Made by a program: the position numbers and the translations under genes
Origin: M55B112 sp040903745
GTDB lineage: Bacteria > Bacteroidota > Bacteroidia > Bacteroidales > GCA-2748055
Direction: 5' to 3'
Assembly: GCA_040903745.1 (NCBI GenBank)
Contig: JBBDUV010000074.1
Coordinates: 1-64,000, forward strand
DNA length: 64,000 nucleotides
Shown here: piece after piece, positions 53,296-61,355 of the stretch
Layout of the letters: the number at the start of each line of letters is the position of its first letter
Numbering within the stretch: position 1 is the first letter of the stretch
The notes under the pieces: model-generated
Told to the model about the DNA's origin: nothing
Seen by the model: the letters and a program-made list of their open reading frames with translations, nothing else
Databases searched by the model: none

Positions 53296-56200
53296 TTATT
53301 CCTTCAATATTTTTTCCCGCTCTATAACTAAATACCCTTGTAGCTCTGTATCCTGATCATCCGAAGGGTCAGGATCCTTTTCCGAAGAAGAATCCTGTTC
53401 TTTCGCTGACTCGGGATCCCTTTCCGAAGAAGAATCCTGTTCTTTCGCTGGCTCAGGATCCTTTTCCTGAGCAGGATCTTCCGCCGCCGCTGTATCCTCT
53501 ACCCTCTCCTGAACAGAATCCTTTTCCGGCGATGCAGTTTCCTCCGGCGCCCTATCCTTTTTCTCTTTTTCCGTAGACCTGAACAGCTCCTTCCACTCAT
53601 TAAAATCCCTTACATACGACACCCCTGCACCGGTCTCGATAATCTGTCCCTCAAGCGCCCCCTCGTACCGGTCCTGCCTGAACCCCTTCAGCCGCAACCG
53701 CCCGTCCTCCGTGAGCTTGTACTCCACACGCACATCGCCGGTGATTTCGCTCGCCCGGTTCTCCAGCGCCCGCTCTCCCTCCACATCGACCGATCCGCCT
53801 ACCTGCACCGACAGCCGCTCATTGAACAGCTGCTGCCTGATGCCGACCTCCACCTCCGTCCGTCCCTGCGGCTGCTCGGCTTCATACTCCTCATACGATT
53901 GTATATCGACATTCAGTTGCGTTCCGGGAAGCACTCCGGCACCCAGCCTGTTCAGCTGTGCCGAAAGAAAATTCCCAACGGTGGATCGCACGATGGCAGC
54001 GGTACTGCCGGACTCTGCCTGCAGCGGGTTCTCCTGCATGAAGCGCCCCAGCAACAGGAGGGCGAAGACCTGCTTGTTCAGCGCCGATGCATCCTGATTG
54101 AGCTGTGCCAGCTTCTGGTTCAACGCCCCGCCGAGCGCTCCCCGCTCCTCTTCAGGCAACTCGATCCCGAAACTGATCTCCGGCTGCAACATATCGCCAC
54201 GCAGTTTCAGGAGCACACGGAACGGGAGCTGCTGACGGTAGGCACCCTTGTCGGCATCACTCAGTCCGGCCACCTGCGCAGCCACGAGGTCGTAAGGCGA
54301 TGCCCGCACCGTGTAACGTGCATCGAGCGACAGTGTCGCGTCGAGCGGATCGCCGTTCCAGGTGATGCTACTGCCTTCAACGATAACGAACCGCCGCTTG
54401 ATTACCGACTCAAGAGAGACCAAATAGCTCCCATCAAAAATACTGTAAACACCGGTCAGGCTCAACTTCCCGCTCCTGTCCATCGCCAGGCTCAGGGCCG
54501 CCTCACCCTTTACAACCAGCGAGTCGGTTGAGGTGGGGTCCATTAGCAGCCGGAGGGTGGCCTGACGGTCGATCTCAAGAATGGTGGAAAGGTCGATACC
54601 GGTAACATCGGAGCGGCTCACAGCTACTGCGGTGCCCTCTTCGAGAATCGGATGCAGCTCCGCCGAGCCCTCAAAAACAACTACATCCTCTCCCCGGTCG
54701 GTCGTGAGACGGCTCTCAGGCACCACGAAGGTGGCATGCGACCCCTCTTTCAGCTTCAACCGGCCCCTCACTACCGGGAGTTCGAGCGATCCCCTGATAT
54801 CAATATCACTGTCGATCACCATCCTGCCGAAAACCGTCTCATTGTCGCGCACCGTGGTGTTCATCAGCAGAAAGTTATCTGCCTGCAGCTGCAGGTCCAT
54901 AACCAGGTCGGTGAATGCCTGCATCTTAACGGTGCCGTCGAGTGTGGCCGACTGGTTGTTGGGATCGGTAACAGTGAAGGTGTCGAAAAAGAGTCCGTCT
55001 GATCGCAACTCCACCGTCTCGTCGACAATCCGGAGCCGGTTGTTCAATACCGCCGGCCTCAGGAACACCTCGCTGAAACGCAGCTCGCCGGTCACTTCAG
55101 GTGCGCTGAGCGATCCGGAGACCTTCGCATTTCCGGAGATCGTACCGGCCGTCTCTGTAAGCTGACCGGCAGAAAAGGCCTCTGCTGTTTTCATGGAGAG
55201 CGAGGCGATATCGGCAGTGATATCGATGACTCCATGGGCGGGACTGCTGATGATGTAGCCGGCGGCAGAGAGGTCATTGCCGGCCCCCGAGAGTGTTGCA
55301 ATCAGTTCAAACCTGTTCGAAGCCGGGTTCGTGGTTGTAACGGTAAGATCGCCGACCGGTACCCCGCGAACGATGAGGTTGCTGACAGATGCATCGGCGA
55401 TGATGCCGGTGGCGGCAGAGCCAGGAGCACTTCCTTCACCTTTAGTTACTTCGGCTGCCATACCAGGCTCACCTGGCGCAGAACCGGAAGTGCCGTTACC
55501 GGATCTTTTTACTAAAATGGTTCCGTTGACCGTTCCTTTTACCAATTCGGGATCATTTTCAATGATTTTCGATACATCGTCCAGCCGGAAGTTCCTGATA
55601 TCGATGGAGAGATCGTCGTTGAACTGCCGGTCGACCGAGGCTACCCTCACCTCGCGGTCACCGTACTGCAGGTACAGCCTGTCGATCATCACCCCCTCCT
55701 CACCGAAGATTATCCGGTTTTCCGGATCGATCTCCCACCGGTTGTACATCAGGAAGAGATCGTCCGGATTGATCACGAGCCTGTAGTTGTCGCCATCGCG
55801 CGTGATACGCGTATGAACTTCCAGCTTTTTTCCCAGGTCGTCATCGATCGATGTAAAATCCGATACGATACCTTGCTGTCCAATATGGCCTGCAAACTTC
55901 AGATTGGCCAGCTCCACCTGTTCTGTGGCAATGCCCTTGGTTGAAAGGGCATAGTGCGCCTCTGAAGAATCGGTGTCGATCACAACCGCAAGGTCATCGA
56001 TCTCTAATGGCCCGTAAGCAAACCGTTTCATGCGGGCATCAAGTTCCAGAAGACCAAGCTCACTGTCGAACTGTCCCTCCACCTCAACCGGCTCAAAGCT
56101 TTTCAGCGCTGGAAACAACACCTCCGACAGGATCGGATGGTTGCTGATTTTCATGGAAAAGTTAAAATTCGTCTGCTTTTCAGTATCGTCTTTCTCTCTG

Positions 56201-59200
56201 CTTCCAAAAACTTCATAACTATCAGCTATATCTGTGGTTCCATCTTCACCGATCCCGGTGCCGATAACTTCACTGCTATCTGCTTCCTCTGCAGTGCGAT
56301 CTTCTCCACCACTAGTAATGCTTACTTTCCCCTGATTATCCACACTACTTCCGCCACCCACTCTGCTGAAAATACCTTCGTCATTTTTACCAAATTCAAC
56401 CATATCATCCGGCGAAGTATCCTTACGTTTCGAAAACAAAGATAAATACCCACCCAAAAATTGTCCAAGTTCATTGATGGTAGCTGTGGGCGGCACCGTT
56501 CCTGAATAATCCGCCTCCAACAGTTTGCTGCTGATTCGCACTTCGCTGAATCCGGGTATATTTGTAAAGTCAGCCGAAAGTGAATCGAGAATAAACAACT
56601 GCTCTTCCCTGGCCGCTGTGATATCCAACAGGTCGATCCTCCCCTGCAGGTTGTCGGCAGTGCCCCGCACATCAGCCTCTGCCAGCAGTCCGATACGGAT
56701 ATCATCCTCCGTGAAATTGAGTTGTTGAAGTCCGGCCCCCTGCAGGTCCAGCCTGAACTGATAATGCTCCTCGCCGGGCCGCAGGTTCACCAGTCCATCG
56801 AAACCAACCACCAGGTTTTCATCTTCCAGTCCGACCTGTCCCTCAAACATCTGGTCACTGAAGGTGCCGTTAATATGTATATCGCGATACAAATAATTAT
56901 TCAGGGTAAGTTTTGGCAGATCAGCACGTACCGTTGCAGTAAAATTACTCCGCTCCAATCCGCTACCGGTCATCTCAGCTTTCAGGGCCAATGGTCCGAA
57001 CATCGCCGTATCGCCCAGCAGCTGACCCAGATCGAAATTGCCTGTTCCGAACCTTCCACTGAATGTTTCTCCGGGGCCGAGTTGGGCCGACAGTTTAAGA
57101 TCGCCGTAACTGCTTTCAAGCTCCGCTGCCGCCCGAAAAGCGTTCAGCATACCATGGAAGGCAAGTTCCATGCTGAGTCTCTCAGGAAGGACGATCGCTT
57201 CGGGCAATAATTCCCCCGCCAGCATTCCGATATCCTGCCGGCCCGAGGTGAGATGGAGTCCGGGGACACTGAACACGGCGCGGTCGACCGCCGGCAACCC
57301 GGAAATGGCCAGATCGGTCCGCAAACGCGTGCGCTCCCCTGTTGTGATCTGCAGTTCGGTAGCCGCTAGATCAGCGATGTTGCCGGAAAGCTTTCCTGAG
57401 ATGGAGGTGCTGATTTCCGGGTTGGTGAGGTAGGGCCGACTGCTTAGGTGGGGAACGAAATAGAGGAGGTCGGAATTCCGGAGCTGCAGTTGCTGCAAGT
57501 CGAGGGTAAAGTTGACTGATGCGATGGAATCCTGCAGGGCTTGTAATGAAGGGTACTGCACCTGCAGGTTGGCAGCAACGGCTGAGTGGTTGGTTGCCAG
57601 TTGAAACTTCTCCGCAGCTAAAGATTGCTCGTCGAACCTGAAAACGCCACTGAACTTCTCAATGGCAAACCCATTTTTGTCGGTAGCACTGAAACTGTTG
57701 ATGGTACCACCGGCCTCTTCGGAGGAGTAGTGCAGACCAGATGAGGAAAAACTGTGCAAATTGATTTCCATATCTCCTGCAAGAAAGACCTTGCCTTTTT
57801 CCTTTTCAACTTCTTCACCTTCCTCCGCGCCCTTTCCATTACTTTTTTTCTCACCTTCCTGCTTTCTATCCTCCTCTCTTTTTCCCTTACCGGATTTTTC
57901 ACTTCCTTCTTCACTTTCTAGTTCAGTTCCTGCTTCACTTTCATCTTCAATTTCTACCTCACTTCCTATTTCATTTCCTGCCTCACTTTCATCTTCACTT
58001 CTTACTGTACTTCCTTCAATCAAGTGATCCTCTGCTACCGGAGCACCTTCAGTAAGATAACTCAAAACATTGTCTTTCAATTCTATCTGATCAACAGAGA
58101 TCTTCCAGTTACTCTTCTCACCTGTAGATTGTTGCTTATCCATTCCGGTGAATTGTGCATCTTTCAAAGTATGGCTCTGTTCAATCTCACAAGGCAAATC
58201 GGATTTCGTTATCTGTTGTATTAATCTTTCCGCTTGCTTCTGCGCTATATTATCCGTTGGCCCCTTCTCCCTTGTTGTGACTGCATAATGAAATCCACTC
58301 TCAGCCATGAAGAATTTCTCCAGGGCAACCGTTTCATTTTCCAGGTTAACCGTTCCATTGGTGAGTTCAAAACGGTCGAGGTCGGCACGGGCCGACTGCC
58401 GGCTGACTAAATCTTTGTAACTTACAGAAGAACCATTGATAGCGAGTCGCCTGACAGAAATCTTCGGAAATGTCTTCATCTTACCATCAGAGGCTGAGAA
58501 AGTAGTGTCAGGAGTTGATCCGTCCACCTCATTCTCTAGGGCAACGTTTTTTCCGGCTGCACGCGCACCCTGAACCATTATAATATCTCCCTGAAAACCA
58601 TCAATCTCCAGCCTTTTTATATAATGTTCCGTTCCCTTTGGGTCGAAACCGTCCAGTCCCAGCCTGAGCTGCTGCAGCGCCAGCGTTGCATCGATCCCAC
58701 CGTAACGGTCATCAAACCGGACATCAATATTCTCCAGGTTCAGCCGGTCGATAGTAAAGCTCCAGGGTGACGGCTCCTTCGGTTGAGAAGCCGATGTATC
58801 GGTAAAGGAAGCGATCAGGAATTGATAGTTAAAAAGGGAATCTGAAGGATCGCGGCTGAGGTTCAATGTGACATCATTGAGTGAGATACTGTTAACATTG
58901 ATTTGATTAACCAACAACTCCTTCAATGCGATATTGATCTTGATGCGTTCGGCCGAGAGCAGGGTGTCACCTTGCGGATCGTCCAAAAAAACACCTTGAA
59001 CCACCACCGATTTGAGAAAGGCGATGCGGACCTTTTCGACCTCAACCGTGGTTCCGGTCTTGTCGCTCACCGCCGAGGTGATGCGGTGCACGATGCTGCT
59101 CTGGATGGAGGGGATCTGGATAAGGGCGGCAACCAGGATAAACAGCAGGACAAACCCTACCACGATCCTGAGCGCGATTTTTACCGCTTTTTTCAGATAT

Positions 59201-59220
59201 TTCCTACTCCTGCTCTCCAT
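53296..59220 (-). CDS. tamB: TamB-family inner-membrane/periplasmic bridge protein
   Basis: 1974 aa, ATG at 59220. N-terminal membrane anchor (IALRIVVGFVLLFILVAALI, 16-35), AsmA/TamB-type beta-taco repeats through ~1700, and the TamB C-terminal DUF490 domain (~1480-1890; QVFALLLLGRFMQENPL, GVLPGTQLNVDIQSYEEYEA, RLKGFRQDRYEGALEGQIIE). TamB spans the periplasm and works with TamL, encoded next. It is longer than usual because of acidic low-complexity inserts (about 400-477, 955-1020, 1245-1280) and a repetitive charged C-terminal tail (~1890-1960). A TATTTTTG-like -7 element sits 27 bp before the ATG. Confidence 0.92.
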   Translation of the reverse strand: MESRSRKYLKKAVKIALRIVVGFVLLFILVAALIQIPSIQSSIVHRITSAVSDKTGTTVEVEKVRIAFLKSVVVQGVFLDDPQGDTLLSAERIKINIALKELLVNQINVNSISLNDVTLNLSRDPSDSLFNYQFLIASFTDTSASQPKEPSPWSFTIDRLNLENIDVRFDDRYGGIDATLALQQLRLGLDGFDPKGTEHYIKRLEIDGFQGDIIMVQGARAAGKNVALENEVDGSTPDTTFSASDGKMKTFPKISVRRLAINGSSVSYKDLVSRQSARADLDRFELTNGTVNLENETVALEKFFMAESGFHYAVTTREKGPTDNIAQKQAERLIQQITKSDLPCEIEQSHTLKDAQFTGMDKQQSTGEKSNWKISVDQIELKDNVLSYLTEGAPVAEDHLIEGSTVRSEDESEAGNEIGSEVEIEDESEAGTELESEEGSEKSGKGKREEDRKQEGEKKSNGKGAEEGEEVEKEKGKVFLAGDMEINLHSFSSSGLHYSSEEAGGTINSFSATDKNGFAIEKFSGVFRFDEQSLAAEKFQLATNHSAVAANLQVQYPSLQALQDSIASVNFTLDLQQLQLRNSDLLYFVPHLSSRPYLTNPEISTSISGKLSGNIADLAATELQITTGERTRLRTDLAISGLPAVDRAVFSVPGLHLTSGRQDIGMLAGELLPEAIVLPERLSMELAFHGMLNAFRAAAELESSYGDLKLSAQLGPGETFSGRFGTGNFDLGQLLGDTAMFGPLALKAEMTGSGLERSNFTATVRADLPKLTLNNYLYRDIHINGTFSDQMFEGQVGLEDENLVVGFDGLVNLRPGEEHYQFRLDLQGAGLQQLNFTEDDIRIGLLAEADVRGTADNLQGRIDLLDITAAREEQLFILDSLSADFTNIPGFSEVRISSKLLEADYSGTVPPTATINELGQFLGGYLSLFSKRKDTSPDDMVEFGKNDEGIFSRVGGGSSVDNQGKVSITSGGEDRTAEEADSSEVIGTGIGEDGTTDIADSYEVFGSREKDDTEKQTNFNFSMKISNHPILSEVLFPALKSFEPVEVEGQFDSELGLLELDARMKRFAYGPLEIDDLAVVIDTDSSEAHYALSTKGIATEQVELANLKFAGHIGQQGIVSDFTSIDDDLGKKLEVHTRITRDGDNYRLVINPDDLFLMYNRWEIDPENRIIFGEEGVMIDRLYLQYGDREVRVASVDRQFNDDLSIDIRNFRLDDVSKIIENDPELVKGTVNGTILVKRSGNGTSGSAPGEPGMAAEVTKGEGSAPGSAATGIIADASVSNLIVRGVPVGDLTVTTTNPASNRFELIATLSGAGNDLSAAGYIISSPAHGVIDITADIASLSMKTAEAFSAGQLTETAGTISGNAKVSGSLSAPEVTGELRFSEVFLRPAVLNNRLRIVDETVELRSDGLFFDTFTVTDPNNQSATLDGTVKMQAFTDLVMDLQLQADNFLLMNTTVRDNETVFGRMVIDSDIDIRGSLELPVVRGRLKLKEGSHATFVVPESRLTTDRGEDVVVFEGSAELHPILEEGTAVAVSRSDVTGIDLSTILEIDRQATLRLLMDPTSTDSLVVKGEAALSLAMDRSGKLSLTGVYSIFDGSYLVSLESVIKRRFVIVEGSSITWNGDPLDATLSLDARYTVRASPYDLVAAQVAGLSDADKGAYRQQLPFRVLLKLRGDMLQPEISFGIELPEEERGALGGALNQKLAQLNQDASALNKQVFALLLLGRFMQENPLQAESGSTAAIVRSTVGNFLSAQLNRLGAGVLPGTQLNVDIQSYEEYEAEQPQGRTEVEVGIRQQLFNERLSVQVGGSVDVEGERALENRASEITGDVRVEYKLTEDGRLRLKGFRQDRYEGALEGQIIETGAGVSYVRDFNEWKELFRSTEKEKKDRAPEETASPEKDSVQERVEDTAAAEDPAQEKDPEPAKEQDSSSERDPESAKEQDSSSEKDPDPSDDQDTELQGYLVIEREKILKE
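53370..53460 (-). repeat. 42-bp tandem repeat in the tamB 3' end
   Basis: ggatcc recurs at 53372, 53414 and 53456, a 42-bp period; the first two units differ at only a few positions. It encodes a 14-residue unit of the type AKEQDSSSEKDPE in the TamB tail. Confidence 0.9.
57775..58030 (-). repeat. Acidic/lysine-rich low-complexity insert in tamB
   Basis: On the plus strand, runs based on ttcacttcc/ttcatcttc repeat with short periods; on the coding strand they give ESEAGNEIGSEVEIEDESEA and GKREEDRKQEGEKKSNGKG, a highly charged insert of ~75 residues between beta repeats. Confidence 0.7.
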
Positions 59221-59583
59221 TCAAAAACCAATTTATTCAAAACTACCAAAAATAATTCAGTCAATCACCTGCATTTAGCATTCAGCACTTTAATCTATAA
59301 TTTTGCACCTTTATTAATTGGATATAAAACACGCATTACACTTTTTCGTACGTATAATTGTTATTCGACGCGCTTTTTCGTTCGAATAATTGTATTTCTG
59401 TCATTTCGACGATAAGATAATTTAACCAATGATGTTTTGACTGATTGAAAAAACCGTTGTCTCACCTATGAGAAAGAAGAAATAACAATTATGTTTGCAG
59501 GCAGAACATGGTAAACAGATGATCCCGTAATGATCATTATCTTGTCATCAAAATATATGACACAATGGTAAAATTCACTGCAC
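59221..59583. promoter_or_regulatory. Divergent region between tamB and the CxxCGYANG gene, with direct repeats
   Basis: ctttttcgtacgtataattg (59341-59360) is repeated imperfectly as ctttttcgttcgaataattg (59373-59392), a 32-bp period, with ttcgacg nearby on both sides. On the minus strand CAAAAATA at 59247-59254 (reads TATTTTTG) fits the -7 consensus for tamB, but no -33 TTG is suitably placed. No ORF of note. Confidence 0.4.
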
Positions 59584-60003
59584 ATGAAATACTATGCCAC
59601 CCCTCACCGGTTTTTGAGACACATGCCCACGCTGCCATTCATTTATATGGCTGTCTTCCCGATGATCTTGATGGATTTCTGGGTGGAGCTCTATCACCGG
59701 GTCTGCTTTCCCTTCTACCGGATCGCGTATGTGAAACGCCGGGAGCACATTAAGATAGACAGGCACAAACTCAAGTACCTCAACATTATGCAGAAGATCA
59801 ATTGCATATATTGTGGATATGCCAACGGGTTGGTAAAATACTGGGTTAAAATCTTTGCCGAAACAGAGGCATACTGGTGCGGTATCCAGCATGAGAAGAG
59901 CGAAAACGTCATGGAACCGGAACACCATGCGGGTTTTATCCCATACGGCGATGAAAAAGCCTACCGGGAAACCTATGCAAATAACAAGACCAATAAATTT
60001 TAA
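59584..60003 (+). CDS. Conserved hypothetical protein with CxxCGYANG motif
   Basis: 139 aa. The plus-strand frame is preferred over the overlapping antisense frame because it contains blocks I have seen in a Bacteroidota/Proteobacteria family of unknown function: FWVELYHRVCFPFY, VKRREHIKIDRHKLKYLN, INCIYCGYANGLVKYWVKI and ETEAYWCGIQH. The hydrophobic stretch LPFIYMAVFPMILMDFW at 17-33 may be a membrane helix. The Cys pair plus WC and His residues suggest a metal or cofactor site; function is unknown. Confidence 0.75.
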   Translation: MKYYATPHRFLRHMPTLPFIYMAVFPMILMDFWVELYHRVCFPFYRIAYVKRREHIKIDRHKLKYLNIMQKINCIYCGYANGLVKYWVKIFAETEAYWCGIQHEKSENVMEPEHHAGFIPYGDEKAYRETYANNKTNKF

Positions 60004-60040
60004 CAATACCCTTTCAAATTCCAGGGATTGAACCCTGTTC

Positions 60041-60172
60041 CTGCTACAGACATGGCGCCCCAAAAGGGGCTGGACATGACGCTCCTACCGGAGCTAAAAA
60101 AGCTCCTTTAGGAGCGTAATGTCTGTAACAGAAGGCCCACATGGAACCCCAGCTCCGTTAGGCGTAATGTCT
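60041..60172. repeat. Nested inverted-repeat element (dispersed-repeat type)
   Basis: Inner arms acgctcctaccggagct (60079-60095) and agctcctttaggagcgt (60101-60117) enclose a 5-A loop. Outer arms ctgctacagacat (60041-60053) and atgtctgtaacag (60119-60131) surround them. A third partial copy, agctccgttaggcgtaatgt, lies at 60151-60170. It lies between convergent genes and may also stop transcription. It looks like a family of extragenic palindromes. Confidence 0.75.
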
Positions 60173-60180
60173 TAAAAGTT

Positions 60181-61143
60181 TTATCTTTTCTGCAATAATA
60201 AATAATTCCTGAACTCCCCCAGCCTCTTTCCAAACAACAGCCGTTTCTCAATCCAGGATACGATCCGGTACTTCAACCTGTCGTGCTTCATCATAATTGG
60301 ATTCAGGCTCTCCGCCGGACCGTCGAACCGCAATTGGTCCTGCCAGTCGAACCGTACAATCCACGGCTGCAGCACCGCAGGGTGTGTCCCCTCAAATCTT
60401 GTCAGCCTGCCCATATTCCCGTAATCGAAATAATCCGGATACTTCTGGCCCCTGATTTTCCGGTCGACCGACTCCCGCCCCTCGTGATTCGTGGTAAAGG
60501 CCTTGATCTTGTTCTGCATTACCCCCGGTGGCCGCACCCAGCCGTAGTGGTAGATCGATGCATCCACCGCAGCGACCTTCAGCTTGTATGTCCGCTCCTG
60601 CTGACGATAATTCAGTCCGTCGAAATCCGGTATCCTTCTAAACGACTGGGCCGACTCCCATGAATGGATTTCCGGGTCTTTTCGAATGATCCTGATCTCA
60701 TTCCTATACCAGCAGTGGCTGTCCTGCAGATGCCTGTAATCACCCCAGAAATGTACGTAGTTAAACAAAAGCCCTTCCACCTCCCTGTCATCCAGCAGCT
60801 CCTTGCACCGTTTTTCAATCACCGGCAGGTACCTTTCATGCACCAGCTCGTCAGATTGCAGGTAAAAAAGCCAGTCGCCCGAACAATAACTCTTCGCAAT
60901 ATCGGTCTGGTGCGCATGCTCCATCCCACGCGGGTATTTCTCAATGTCCCATACCGTATCTACAATCCGTATCTTGTCACTACCGATCGCCAGGACCTCC
61001 TCCCGGGTTGTGTCATCTGCATCACTGTCGCCCAGCGCCACAACGAACTCATCCACGATGGGCAGGATCGACTCGATCGCGTGCCGCATCGGATAATAAA
61101 GCTTGTGGGCATTCTTGCCCATGGTAAACCCACTGATCTTCAT
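60181..61143 (-). CDS. GT2-like glycosyltransferase
   Basis: 320 aa from the ATG at 61141-61143. This start has a strong SD, aaggaggaggt (61150-61160 on the minus strand), 6 nt away, whereas the ATG at 61182 has none. GT-A features: MKISGFTMGKNAHKL at the start, VDEFVVALGDSDADDTTRE, DWLFYLQSDELVHE (the DxD-like metal site read as QSDE) and HHYGW-like region ASIYHYGWVRPP. Cytosolic, probably adding a sugar to an envelope glycan. Neighbours (MsbA-like exporter upstream) fit lipid-linked glycan synthesis. Confidence 0.85.
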   Translation of the reverse strand: MKISGFTMGKNAHKLYYPMRHAIESILPIVDEFVVALGDSDADDTTREEVLAIGSDKIRIVDTVWDIEKYPRGMEHAHQTDIAKSYCSGDWLFYLQSDELVHERYLPVIEKRCKELLDDREVEGLLFNYVHFWGDYRHLQDSHCWYRNEIRIIRKDPEIHSWESAQSFRRIPDFDGLNYRQQERTYKLKVAAVDASIYHYGWVRPPGVMQNKIKAFTTNHEGRESVDRKIRGQKYPDYFDYGNMGRLTRFEGTHPAVLQPWIVRFDWQDQLRFDGPAESLNPIMMKHDRLKYRIVSWIEKRLLFGKRLGEFRNYLLLQKR

Positions 61144-61149
61144 TAATAG

Positions 61150-61160
61150 ACCTCCTCCTT
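61150..61160 (-). promoter_or_regulatory. Strong Shine-Dalgarno deciding the GT2 start
   Basis: aaggaggaggt on the minus strand, 6 nt before the ATG at 61143. Such an extended SD is uncommon in Bacteroidota and decides between two in-frame ATGs. Confidence 0.8.
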
Positions 61161-61355
61161 CAAAAATCCGGATCCCGGACATACCTCTGTCAAAAATCTC
61201 AAATATTTATACAACAATTCAATAGAAACAATATCCATCTACAAATATATGATCAAAACAGGGAACCTATGTTAACGCAACATTCAGTTCATATTAAATA
61301 ACCTGCAACATAAGGACTGCAACAACAGCCCATTTACAGTAGCCTTCATTTATCA

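Noticed and set aside
53370..53460. CRISPR-like repeat array
   Set aside because: The 42-bp units are contiguous, in frame within tamB, and have no spacers.
59575..60063. 162-codon minus-strand frame overlapping the CxxCGYANG gene
   Set aside because: Antisense of the plus-strand gene, which has conserved motif blocks; the minus frame has no family features.
61144..61182. Upstream ATG for the GT2 gene
   Set aside because: No SD before it and an atypical Gly-rich extension; the ATG at 61143 has a strong SD and the family's usual first residues.
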